From positions 1-52,850 of the forward strand of contig JANYKT010000176.1 of assembly GCA_025358085.1 (NCBI GenBank): a DNA stretch of 52,850 nucleotides, in the 5' to 3' direction. Each line of letters starts with the position of its first letter. The stretch's first letter is position 1. The position numbers were made by a program, and so were the translations under genes. The notes beneath the pieces are model-generated. The model saw nothing but the letters and a program-made list of their open reading frames with translations, had not been told where the DNA came from and made no database searches. Below are positions 36,451 through 44,553 of the stretch, piece by piece. This DNA comes from Deltaproteobacteria bacterium. Its GTDB lineage: Bacteria > Myxococcota > Myxococcia > Myxococcales > 40CM-4-68-19.

Positions 36451-37851
36451 GTGCGCACGCTGATCGAGAACGGGACCGTGGTCACGGCCTCCGAAACTTA
36501 TGTTGCTGACGTATTGATTGAAAACGAGAAGATCGCTGCAGTGGGGGCGGGCCTTGCCCGGCAGCTCTCGGGTGGCGGCTCCGCAAGCTTTGATCGGCGC
36601 ATCGACGCCACCGGCAACTATGTCATTCCGGGCGGTATCGACGTGCATACGCACCTCGATATGCCTTTCGGCGGGACGGTGAGCGCCGACGACTTCGAAA
36701 GCGGCACCATCGCCGCGGCCTGCGGCGGCACCACTACCTTGGTGGACTTTGCCATCCAGCCGCAGGGCGGTGCCCTGAAGCAAGGACTCGCCAGCTGGCA
36801 CCAGAAGGCCGAAGGCAAGGCCGTCATCGATTACGGCTTTCATATGATCATTCGCGAGGTGACCAAGGCTTCGCTCGCCGAGATGGACGACCTGGTGAAG
36901 CGCGAAGGCGTCACCAGCTTCAAGCTCTTTACCGCCTATCCCGGCGTGTTCTTCGTCGACGACGCGGCGATCTTTCGCGCGCTGCGGAAGACCGGCGACA
37001 ACGGCGGCCTGATCTGCATGCACGCCGAGAACGGCCCGGTGATCGACGTACTCATCGAGGAGGCGAAAGCCCGCGGCGAGACGGCGCCGGCGTGGCACGC
37101 CTTGACGCGGCCGCCGCGTCTGGAGGCTGAGGCGTCGCACCGCGTGCTGGCTCTGGCGGAAGTCGCGCAGGTCCCGATCTATATCGTGCACCTTTCAGCG
37201 CAGGAGGCGCTGGAGCAGGTCCGCTTCGCGCGGGACCGCGGCGTGCGGGCCTATGCCGAGACCTGTCCGCAATATCTCTTTCTCGATCACCGCAACTACG
37301 AAGAGCCCGGATTCGAAGGCAGCAAGTATGTAATGAGTCCGCCCCTGCGGATGCCAGGCAACTCTGATGCTCTCTGGCGCGGCCTCGCGCTCGACGACCT
37401 GCAGGTCATCTCTACTGATCACTGCCCCTTCTGTATGAAAGAGAAGCGGCTTGGCGAGGGCGACTTCAGCAAGATCCCCAACGGCGCACCGGGCGTGGAG
37501 ACGCGGCTCTACCTGACTTTCGAAGGAGTGCGAAGCGGCAAGATCTCTTTGAATCGATGGGTGCAGCTCAACAGCGCCGCCCCCGCCAAGCTGTTCGGCA
37601 TGTTCGGCAAAAAGGGCACGCTCGCCCCCGGCGCCGACGCGGACGTGGTCGTCTGGGACCCTGAGAGGCGGCACACCTTGAGCGTCAAGACTTTGCACCA
37701 CCGGGTCGATTACACGCCCTATGAAGGCCGCGAGGTGGTCGGCGCGCCAACCCACGTTCTCTCGCGCGGCAAAGTCGTCGTGGAAGGCGGCAAATTCGTT
37801 GGCCGTAAGGGCGATGGACGGTTCATCAAAAGAGGGCTGACGCTCGCCTGA
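36451..37851 (+). CDS. Dihydropyrimidinase (D-hydantoinase family)
   Basis: A 466-residue amidohydrolase with a full binuclear metal site: H66 and H68 (DVHTHLDMPFGG), the carbamylated lysine K158 (TSFKLFTAYPG), H191 (CMHAENG), H247 (YIVHLS) and D323 (STDHCPF). It opens dihydrouracil or dihydrothymine to the carbamoyl amino acid that the ureidopropionase upstream would cleave. The start is GTG 36451 with GAGGGA upstream. Length and motifs are standard. The reductase for step one (dihydropyrimidine dehydrogenase) is not in the window. Confidence 0.95.
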   Translation: MRTLIENGTVVTASETYVADVLIENEKIAAVGAGLARQLSGGGSASFDRRIDATGNYVIPGGIDVHTHLDMPFGGTVSADDFESGTIAAACGGTTTLVDFAIQPQGGALKQGLASWHQKAEGKAVIDYGFHMIIREVTKASLAEMDDLVKREGVTSFKLFTAYPGVFFVDDAAIFRALRKTGDNGGLICMHAENGPVIDVLIEEAKARGETAPAWHALTRPPRLEAEASHRVLALAEVAQVPIYIVHLSAQEALEQVRFARDRGVRAYAETCPQYLFLDHRNYEEPGFEGSKYVMSPPLRMPGNSDALWRGLALDDLQVISTDHCPFCMKEKRLGEGDFSKIPNGAPGVETRLYLTFEGVRSGKISLNRWVQLNSAAPAKLFGMFGKKGTLAPGADADVVVWDPERRHTLSVKTLHHRVDYTPYEGREVVGAPTHVLSRGKVVVEGGKFVGRKGDGRFIKRGLTLA

Positions 37852-37923
37852 TTGCTGCACGCAGCTTCTGCCAGCCAGTCCGTGACGCGGCGATGACGGA
37901 GCGATGCATACGCTTTCGCCATA

Positions 37924-38853
37924 ATGTTTCTCTCGCGACTCGCGGTCTGGCATCCGGAAGAAAAGCTCACCAACGCTGACCTGGGTCGAATGGTGGACAC
38001 CAGCGACGAGTGGATCGTCTCGCGCGTTGGCATCCGTGAGCGCCGTCGCGCGCCGCCCGAGATGCGAGTCCACCAGATGGGCGCCCAGGCCGCGAAACAG
38101 GCCCTCGATGGGAACCCGGTCGACCTGGTGGTTTGCGGACTGTCTATCGCCGACTACCACTTGCCGTCGACGGCAAATCTGATTGCAGCGGAAGTCGGTT
38201 GCGACGAGGCGGCCGGGTTTGACGTGCGAGCGGCTTGCAGTTCCTTTGCTTTCTCCCTGCATACGCTGCGAGGTCTATTCGCGCTGGGCGAGTTGCAGCG
38301 CGCCCTGCTGGTGATTCCCGAGGCCTACACGCACGTCACCGATTACACCGACCGCGGCACTGCCATTCTCTGGGGCGACGCCGCCTTCGCGTGCCTGGTG
38401 ACGCGCGACGCGCCAGCGGGACCGTCGCTCGAGGTGCTTGACACCTTCATCGGCTCGCGATCGCAGGATGCGCTGCTGGTGCAGGCCGAGGTGGGCGGGA
38501 AGTTCAAACAACAGGGCAATGCGGTGCACGCCTTCGCCATCCGCAAGATGTCCGAAGTGGTCGAGACGTCGCTCACGCGCTGCCATCTCACTGCGCAGGA
38601 CCTTGCGTTCTTCATTGGCCACCAGGCGAACCTCGGTATCCTGCAGCGCGCCTGCGAGCGCGTGGGGATCCCGCCCGAGAAGCATTTGAGCAACATCGAG
38701 ATGTTCGGCAACTGCGGGGCCGCCGGAGCACCATCGGTGCTGGCGCAGAACATGGATCGCTTTCGCGGCGGCGACCGCATCGCCGTCGCGACCGTAGGGT
38801 CTGGGCTCAGCTGGGGCGGCGCCCTGCTCCGCGCCCGCAATCGCGCGGATTGA
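37924..38853 (+). CDS. FabH-like 3-oxoacyl-ACP synthase III
   Basis: A 309-residue thiolase-fold enzyme with the KAS III triad: C105 (VRAACSSFAF), H233 (FFIGHQANLGIL) and N263 (MFGNCGAAG). SDEWIVSRVGIRERR near the start is the usual FabH acyl-pocket signature. It condenses an acyl-CoA starter with a malonyl thioester. No other fatty-acid synthesis gene lies nearby and it sits within a catabolic string, so it is probably a specialised copy (branched starter, secondary lipid or quinolone-like product) rather than the housekeeping FabH. ATG 37924 is the start. Confidence 0.85.
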   Translation: MFLSRLAVWHPEEKLTNADLGRMVDTSDEWIVSRVGIRERRRAPPEMRVHQMGAQAAKQALDGNPVDLVVCGLSIADYHLPSTANLIAAEVGCDEAAGFDVRAACSSFAFSLHTLRGLFALGELQRALLVIPEAYTHVTDYTDRGTAILWGDAAFACLVTRDAPAGPSLEVLDTFIGSRSQDALLVQAEVGGKFKQQGNAVHAFAIRKMSEVVETSLTRCHLTAQDLAFFIGHQANLGILQRACERVGIPPEKHLSNIEMFGNCGAAGAPSVLAQNMDRFRGGDRIAVATVGSGLSWGGALLRARNRAD

Positions 38854-38984
38854 GATAGTTCCGCCGAACCAGACCGGCGCACCTGATTGCGACCGCCGAC
38901 GTGGCAGCATCTGAAAGCGAACCTGCGTGCGCTCGCGGCGGACGAGTAGTAGAACGGATCCGCACTGCCAGGAGGAGTCAACCC

Positions 38985-40277
38985 GTGGACGCAGCCGAGC
39001 TCGCACGCAAGCAGAAGGAATTTCTCTTTCCCAATGTCTCGACCTATTACCAGGAGCCGCTGATCATCGAGTCGGGCAGCGGCATGTTCGTCAAGGATGT
39101 TGAAGGAAAGCAGTACCTCGACTTCTTCGGCGGCATCCTCACGGTCAGCGTCGGGCACTGCCACCCCGCGGTCACCGAGGCGGTGGTGGCGCAGCAGAAA
39201 AAGCTCGTGCACGTCTCGACGCTTTACCCCACCACGCCGCAGATCGAGCTGGCCGAGAAGCTCTACCAATTGAGACCCATGAAGGAGCCGGTGAAGTCTT
39301 TCTTCACCAACTCCGGCACCGAGGCGAATGAGACCGCGGTGACGCTCGCCAAGGTAGCCACCGGCCGCGGCGACCTGGTCACGCTGCGCCACTCGTATGG
39401 GGGCCGCGGCCTGCTGGCGACCAATATGATGGGCAATAAGAACTATCGCCCTCTGCAGAGCGAAGTGGCGGGCATCAAGCATGCTCACGCTCCCTATTGT
39501 TATCGCTGTGACTTCGGGCTCAAGTATCCCGACTGCGGCGTGGCCTGCGCCACCGACATCAAGAACCTGATCGAGACCACGACCACCGGCGCCATTGCCG
39601 GCTTCATGGCCGAGCCCATCCTCGGCGTGGGCGGATTCATCGTGCCGCCGAAAGAATACTTCGAGATCGCGGTGCCCATCATCCGCGCGGCCGGCGGCCT
39701 CTTCATCGCCGACGAGGTGCAGACCGCGTGGGGCCGCACCGGCAGGTGGTGGGGCGTGCAGCAATTCAATGTCGAGCCGGACATCCTTACCAGTGCGAAG
39801 GGTATGGCAAATGGCCAGCCCATCGGGCTCACCATGGCGAAAGCGGACATCGCCAACAAGTTCACCGGCGCATCCATCTCCACCTTTGGCGGCGGGCCGC
39901 CGTCCATGGCGGCGTCGATCGCGACTTTGAAAGTCATTGAAGAAGAGAAGTTGCTGCACAACGCGCAGCTGCTCGGACAGGTGTTCCGCGATGGGTTGAA
40001 TGGGCTGGCCGAGAAGCACCGCGGTATCGGTGACGTGCGCGGCATGGGCCTGATGCAGGCCATCGAGCTGGTCAAGGATCGCGGGACCAAAGAGCCTGAT
40101 GCAAAGGGCGCCCTGCGCCTGATGGAGGCCACCCGCAAGCGCGGCCTCCTCATCGGCAAGGGTGGCCTGTATGGCAACACCATGCGCATCGCGCCGCCGA
40201 TGATCGTCTCGCGCGGGCAGATCGACGACGCGCTCAAGATCATCGGCGAGGCGCTGACCGAGGCGCTGCCGCGATGA
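38985..40277 (+). CDS. Class III aminotransferase, beta-alanine/aspartate family
   Basis: A 430-residue PLP enzyme. The PLP lysine is K272 (TSAKGMANG), the cofactor Asp D243 (IADEVQTAWGRTG), and FFTNSGTEANETA the phosphate-binding region. The start is GTG 38985, preceded by GGAGGAG. The family covers beta-alanine-pyruvate and AGXT2-type enzymes; next to ureidopropionase and dihydropyrimidinase, removal of the beta-alanine amino group is the likely job. Residues 172-188 form an inserted four-Cys loop (C172, C175, C184, C188 in YCYRCDF and DCGVAC), which may bind a metal. Its stop overlaps the next gene's ATG. Confidence 0.9.
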   Translation: MDAAELARKQKEFLFPNVSTYYQEPLIIESGSGMFVKDVEGKQYLDFFGGILTVSVGHCHPAVTEAVVAQQKKLVHVSTLYPTTPQIELAEKLYQLRPMKEPVKSFFTNSGTEANETAVTLAKVATGRGDLVTLRHSYGGRGLLATNMMGNKNYRPLQSEVAGIKHAHAPYCYRCDFGLKYPDCGVACATDIKNLIETTTTGAIAGFMAEPILGVGGFIVPPKEYFEIAVPIIRAAGGLFIADEVQTAWGRTGRWWGVQQFNVEPDILTSAKGMANGQPIGLTMAKADIANKFTGASISTFGGGPPSMAASIATLKVIEEEKLLHNAQLLGQVFRDGLNGLAEKHRGIGDVRGMGLMQAIELVKDRGTKEPDAKGALRLMEATRKRGLLIGKGGLYGNTMRIAPPMIVSRGQIDDALKIIGEALTEALPR

Positions 40278-40774
40278 AATCAGAGCGGCTGCGGCGGTTC
40301 GTGCTCCTGGCCAATCTGGGCGGCCTGCTGCTTTTGCCGGGCTGCAAGAAAGAATCGCGTCCGCCGTCGCTCGGTGAGGCTCTCTCGGTGGAGCAGCCGG
40401 GGGCCTCGGTGGCACAGCTGGTTTCGCAAGGCAGCGAGATCCCGACCAGCGCGACCGAGAGCTTTACCACCGCGCACGATGACGACAGGAAGGTCACCAT
40501 CCATGTGCTGCGGGGCGCGGGCCGCACCGCCGACAAGCTGCACAGCGACGGCTGGTGGACCGTGGACGGCGTCACTCCGGGCAAGGCGGGAGAGGCCAAG
40601 GTGATGGTCACCTTTGAGCTCGACGCGCAGGGTCTGCTCTCGGTGGTCGCGCGCGAGAACGAGCGCAAGCTGGCCGTTCGCAAGCTGGAGGAGGCGCCGG
40701 CAGGAAAGCTTGCGCCCTCGCCGTTGTCGGAGCCCGACGACGACGAAGACGCGGACGCCGACGAGGCGGAGTAG
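40274..40774 (+). CDS. Lipoprotein with Hsp70-type beta substrate-binding domain
   Basis: A 166-residue protein, not a standard DnaK. The signal ends in a lipobox LPGC (C24), so it should be membrane-anchored. From about residue 50 to 140 it follows the beta substrate-binding domain of Hsp70: SEIPTSATESFTTA aligns with the DnaK stretch [22 protein letters not shown] with VEVHVLQG; and VMVTFELDAQGLLSVVARE with [19 protein letters not shown]. The nucleotide-binding domain and helical lid are absent, and the tail is a run of Asp/Glu. It might hold unfolded or hydrophobic peptides outside the cytoplasm without ATP. It is coupled to the aminotransferase by ATGA and followed 6 nt later by the sterol-desaturase gene. 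The homology call is by eye. Confidence 0.7.
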   Translation: MKSERLRRFVLLANLGGLLLLPGCKKESRPPSLGEALSVEQPGASVAQLVSQGSEIPTSATESFTTAHDDDRKVTIHVLRGAGRTADKLHSDGWWTVDGVTPGKAGEAKVMVTFELDAQGLLSVVARENERKLAVRKLEEAPAGKLAPSPLSEPDDDEDADADEAE

Positions 40775-40780
40775 CCGCGC

Positions 40781-41884
40781 ATGCCGAATCCCATCGCGCT
40801 CGCGATCCCGTTCTTCTTTCTGCTGATCGCGATTGAGCTTCTGGTAGCGCGGCGGCGCGGGATGCCGGGATACTATCGATTCAACGATGCGGTCATTGAC
40901 CTTTCCTGCGGCGTCACGCAGCAGGTCTTCGTGGTCTTCGAGATCGCGGTGCTCGTCTCCGGATATGTCTGGCTCTATCAATATCGCCTGTTCAGCTTCG
41001 CAGAAGGCAGCTTGTGGCCCTGGGTGATTGCCTTCTTTGCGGTGGACTTCGTCTATTACTGGTGGCACCGGCTCAGCCACGAGGTGAACTTCCTCTGGGC
41101 GGTCCACGTAGTCCACCACCAGAGCGAGGATTACAACCTGGCGGTCGCGCTCCGGCAGGCCGTCCTCAGCCCGTGGACCATCTGGCCTTTCCATCTGATT
41201 CTTGCTCTTGCCGGGATTCCACCACTGACACTCTTCGTCGTCGATTCAATCTCGACCTTGTATCAATTCTGGATTCATACCGAATTGATTGGTCATATGG
41301 GCTGGTTCGAGCGCGTCTTCAATACTCCCGCACAGCACCGGGTCCACCATGCGGTCAATCCGCGCTATCTCGACAAGAACTATGCAGCGACACTCTGCAT
41401 CTGGGACCGGCTCTTTAACACTTTCGCAGAAGAGAACGAGCAGCCGGTCTACGGCCTGGTGAAGCCATTGAAAAGCTTCAATCCCTTCTGGGCGCAGTTC
41501 CACCTTTTCTTTGAGTTGGCCAGCCGCAGCGCGGGATTGCGCGGCTTCGACCGGGTGCGTGTCTGCCTGCGCGGGCCGGACTGGGGCTATCCGCCGGCGC
41601 CGGGAACCAGCCGCGCGCAACAGCAGAAATATGATCCCCGGGTGTCGGGCCGTAGGAGGGCGTGGATTGCCGTCAATCTGGTGGCGGCCATTGTCACAGC
41701 GTCGTTGCTTCTCTGGTTTCAGGCGATGCTGCCGCTGGACAAGAAGCTGCTTCTTGCGGCGCCGGTGCTGATGACGCTCTTCGGCTTCGGCGCGCTGATC
41801 GAGCGTCGCCGCTGGGCCCTGCCGCTCGAAGCAGTGCGACTCGCAGCTATCGCCGCCGCGGCCGTGGTCTGGGTCCGGCTCTGA
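40781..41884 (+). CDS. Sterol desaturase / fatty-acid hydroxylase family oxygenase
   Basis: A 367-residue membrane di-iron enzyme. Histidine clusters are HRLSH (96-100), HVVHH (109-113) and HRVHH (186-190), with membrane helices on both sides and extra C-terminal helices after about residue 290. The order and WWHRLSHE, VHVVHHQSEDYN and NTPAQHRVHHAVN wording resemble alkylglycerol monooxygenase and related lipid hydroxylases. It would hydroxylate or desaturate a lipid with oxygen. It starts 6 nt after the Hsp70-like lipoprotein gene and is convergent with the metalloprotease (2-nt gap). Confidence 0.85.
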   Translation: MPNPIALAIPFFFLLIAIELLVARRRGMPGYYRFNDAVIDLSCGVTQQVFVVFEIAVLVSGYVWLYQYRLFSFAEGSLWPWVIAFFAVDFVYYWWHRLSHEVNFLWAVHVVHHQSEDYNLAVALRQAVLSPWTIWPFHLILALAGIPPLTLFVVDSISTLYQFWIHTELIGHMGWFERVFNTPAQHRVHHAVNPRYLDKNYAATLCIWDRLFNTFAEENEQPVYGLVKPLKSFNPFWAQFHLFFELASRSAGLRGFDRVRVCLRGPDWGYPPAPGTSRAQQQKYDPRVSGRRRAWIAVNLVAAIVTASLLLWFQAMLPLDKKLLLAAPVLMTLFGFGALIERRRWALPLEAVRLAAIAAAAVVWVRL

Positions 41885-41885
41885 G

Positions 41886-43208
41886 CTAGCGCTTGCGCCG
41901 GCGCAGCAGCGAGAGCAGCGCCAGCAGCGGGAGCGCCCCGACCGAGGACGCCGTCGAGCAGCCCGCCGAGTTGGCCGAACCCGTCTGCGTCAGTGTGATG
42001 GGATCGCTGATGCAGGTGACGGTCGGCTTGCCGGCGGGATAGATGCCCTGAATGGCTTGGATATCGTCGTCGTGCAGCGTGCGCTTGGAGATCTCTCCCT
42101 CGGGAGCGGTGGCGAACATGGTCGCGTCGGGCACCGTGGTGTGGTCGAGACCCAGCGAGTGCCCGGCCTCGTGAGTGATGGTGTTCTCGATATCCGTGCG
42201 CACGCAGCCGGTCTGGTTCGGGTCGCTGCACGGCGGGCCGTCATTGGCGGTGAAGACGAACTTGGTCGAGCCGTCGCTCCCGGGCGCGTCGTTGAGCTCG
42301 ATATCGGTGTCGGAGATCTGTCCGGTGTAGCGGTTGGACGTGGTGGTGGTGGTGGCGATGACGGCGTCGCCGTGATCCCAGCAGTCGTACTTGTTTCCGC
42401 AGCCGCCTTCCTGCAGGCAGGCGTCGCCGGGCGGAACCGCGCTGGCGCAGTTGGCGGTGCGCCACAACACCAGGTTGACGTTGAACTGGCCGGGGAAGAA
42501 ACCGATCTTGCGATTCTTTGGATCGAGCGAGAGCCCCTGATCAGGGAACGACAAGTCCGAGCCCGGCACGCCCGCCCAGGCGGCGAAACTTTTGCGGACG
42601 GCGGTGAACGCGGCGGTGCCCACCACGTCGGGAGTCCCCCTGCCATCGATGAGGAAGCTGTGGCCGCGCGTGGCCCAGAAGACGCAGAGGCCCCCGCTGT
42701 TCACCGACCGCTTCGATGCGTGCGCCGGAAACGAGCCGAGCACCAGGGCCAGGGCCAGTCCGCTCCGAACGCCCGGGGCCCGGCGCAGCGACCGGACGGC
42801 GCGCACCAGCGCGGCGCGGCGACGACGGCGGGCGAGGAACGCTGCGAGCGGTAAAAAGCCCCCGGGCAACCCGCCGCTGCCGAAGCCGTGCGTCGCCGTG
42901 CCGCCCCAGCGCACCGGCACGTGCGCGGACGAAACCGCCTGCCACGCCGACGCGGCGGCGACGACGGCCGAGCGCAGACCCTCGGCCCCGCGCAGGTGCA
43001 GCGCGGCCGGCGGCGAGATCAAGCGGACTCGCACAACGGCTCCGGGCCCCGCCCAGCGCAGGTATTGGCCGTCGACCGCGCGGTGCGCCTCCCAGGCGGG
43101 CGCGGCCGTGGCGGTGAGCACGACGGCAGACAGCGCGGCCAGCGCTGCGCGTCGCACAGGCGGGCAATGCCGCGTGCGCGCTGCCGCAGACTTGCCCGGC
43201 TGGCTCAC
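41886..43208 (-). CDS. Secreted metzincin metalloprotease, apparently a fusion of two genes
   Basis: One frame of 440 residues. The C-terminal 306 residues look complete: signal-like helix SGLALALVLGSFPAHA, a metzincin site HEAGHSLGLDH, a Met-turn (ATMFATAP), and a MYXO-CTERM-like tail (Cys in AGCSTASS, hydrophobic ALPLLALLSLL, then RRRKR), which suggests myxosortase-type surface sorting. A GTG at 42806 would start this part. The first 134 residues (GTG 43208, overlapping the upstream stop as GTGA) hold another signal peptide, the first half of a similar domain, and a second tail-like stretch GGLPGGFLPLAAFLARRRRR. I read this as two tandem protease genes, the first gutted by an in-frame deletion. 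Which start is used is open. Confidence 0.75.
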   Translation of the reverse strand: MSQPGKSAAARTRHCPPVRRAALAALSAVVLTATAAPAWEAHRAVDGQYLRWAGPGAVVRVRLISPPAALHLRGAEGLRSAVVAAASAWQAVSSAHVPVRWGGTATHGFGSGGLPGGFLPLAAFLARRRRRAALVRAVRSLRRAPGVRSGLALALVLGSFPAHASKRSVNSGGLCVFWATRGHSFLIDGRGTPDVVGTAAFTAVRKSFAAWAGVPGSDLSFPDQGLSLDPKNRKIGFFPGQFNVNLVLWRTANCASAVPPGDACLQEGGCGNKYDCWDHGDAVIATTTTTSNRYTGQISDTDIELNDAPGSDGSTKFVFTANDGPPCSDPNQTGCVRTDIENTITHEAGHSLGLDHTTVPDATMFATAPEGEISKRTLHDDDIQAIQGIYPAGKPTVTCISDPITLTQTGSANSAGCSTASSVGALPLLALLSLLRRRKR

Positions 43209-43696
43209 TGCCGCAGGCTCCCGCGTACGCGCGAGCGCAGGTCGGAGAGCGAAAGCGCGTCCTCTTCGTTCGCCCGGCAGCCCACGCAAGAGACGCCGCT
43301 GCGATCGCGCGAGGCCGCGCCCTTGCTGACGGAGAATTTTCCCAGCGCCCAGCGCTCGACGCCAAACAGGCTCGGGGCGAGCTGCCGCAGGAAGACCACC
43401 ACCTCTTCGTTCTCGCTGAACTTCGCCACGCCCTGCACCGTCTGGTCGATCTCGCCCACCGCGCCGCCGGGCACCCTGACGATGACCTCGGGCCGCGCGC
43501 GCCCTTTAAACCACTCGATGGGTGCGAGGGTGACGCGCGTATAAATGACGCCGCTCGCCGGGCCGCCCGCGCCCCAGGCGCTCTTGCTGTGCAGGACTCG
43601 CGCATGGACGACGGCGTCGGACGCGTAGGTCAGCGTGGCGACGTCCGCGGGGCCGCGCAGAGTGGCGGCAATCAGGTAAAGAAGCGCGAGGTTCAT
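43205..43696 (-). CDS. Secreted protein of unknown function, partner of metalloprotease
   Basis: A 163-residue protein with a short signal peptide (MNLALLYLIAATLRG) starting at ATG 43696. The mature part is beta-rich: ASDAVVHARVLHSKSAWG, IYTRVTLAPIEWFKG, EVIVRVPGG, EEVVVFLRQ. This pattern looks like a small secreted fold that I have seen beside myxobacterial metalloproteases, but I cannot name it. Two Cys near the end (SCVGC) may form a disulfide or bind metal. It is coupled to the protease frame by GTGA, so inhibitor, chaperone or cofactor roles for the protease are possible. Confidence 0.65.
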   Translation of the reverse strand: MNLALLYLIAATLRGPADVATLTYASDAVVHARVLHSKSAWGAGGPASGVIYTRVTLAPIEWFKGRARPEVIVRVPGGAVGEIDQTVQGVAKFSENEEVVVFLRQLAPSLFGVERWALGKFSVSKGAASRDRSGVSCVGCRANEEDALSLSDLRSRVRGSLRQ

Positions 43697-43719
43697 GGCG
43701 GCTTTGAGGATAGCAGAGG

Positions 43720-44553
43720 CTACCGCTCGAGCAGCACGAACCCAACGAAGCGACGGGTCTCTTCGGGGCCGAGCAGCCGCAACACCTGCCGCAACAACCC
43801 CAGGCCCCACACGCCGCGCTCCAGCCGCTCGGCCTCTTCCAACTGCGAGTGGAATTGGACCTCGCGCCAGCCGAACGGGACGAAGAAAGCCGTCCCTTCG
43901 GCGGGCGCGAATCGGAACGCCGCGTTGCCGCGCTTGAGCACGCGGCCCCAGCGCGTCTTCATGAAAGACAGCAGGCGCGGGCTACCCAGATCGAACAGCC
44001 AGGAGTGGAAATTCGGCGGCGCGTGCAGGTCTCGTGCGAGCGCCGCCACATCGGCCAGCTCCAGATAAACCAGCAGTCCTTCACTGATGATGAGCACCCG
44101 CTGCGCCTCCCCCGAAACCCTCTGGAAGAGAGCTTGCCGCGCGGATGCGTCCCGCAGATCGAGCCGCACCGCCTCGTACCGGCAGCGCGGCGGCTCCGCG
44201 CGCAGCGCACCGGTCTTGTAGTCGAGGATACCGGGCAGATCGACGTCGACCCAGCGCAGTGCGGGTGGCAGTGGAAGCCGCCAAGGCCGTGCATCGAGGC
44301 CCGCGGCGAGGTTGAGCACCAGGTCCACGCCCGAGGCGACGCCCTCGAGGATGACCCGGTCGAAGACGTGGGTCCGAACGATCATCGCCCAGGCGGCCTG
44401 GCGCCGACGGTCCATCAGATTTGCCACCTGCACGCCGCGCTCGCCCGCCAGCCGCCCCGCGTAGGGGTCGCGGAAGAGAGCGTCCGGCCGCGCCGACTCC
44501 ATCGCGCGGTAGACAGCCACCCAGCGCGCGGTGTCGGAGACGCTCTCAATCAA
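43720..44553 (-). CDS. SAM-dependent methyltransferase, LCMT/TIGR00027-like
   Basis: A 277-residue enzyme. It begins IESVSDTARWVAVYRAMES, has NLAAGLDARPWRL for the SAM-binding loop and VDVDLPGILDYK with the acidic ribose-binding residue, then ISEGLLVYLELADVAAL. This order is that of the leucine-carboxyl-methyltransferase-like family, whose bacterial members mostly lack known substrates. The TTG at 44553 overlaps the stop of the gamma-glutamyltransferase gene (TTGA) and gives the usual length; the upstream open frame is an artefact. Confidence 0.83.
   Translation of the reverse strand: MIESVSDTARWVAVYRAMESARPDALFRDPYAGRLAGERGVQVANLMDRRRQAAWAMIVRTHVFDRVILEGVASGVDLVLNLAAGLDARPWRLPLPPALRWVDVDLPGILDYKTGALRAEPPRCRYEAVRLDLRDASARQALFQRVSGEAQRVLIISEGLLVYLELADVAALARDLHAPPNFHSWLFDLGSPRLLSFMKTRWGRVLKRGNAAFRFAPAEGTAFFVPFGWREVQFHSQLEEAERLERGVWGLGLLRQVLRLLGPEETRRFVGFVLLER

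Noticed and set aside
38343-40415. 690-residue minus-strand frame opposite the FabH-like and aminotransferase genes
   Set aside because: Both plus-strand genes carry full catalytic motifs; the reverse frame has none.
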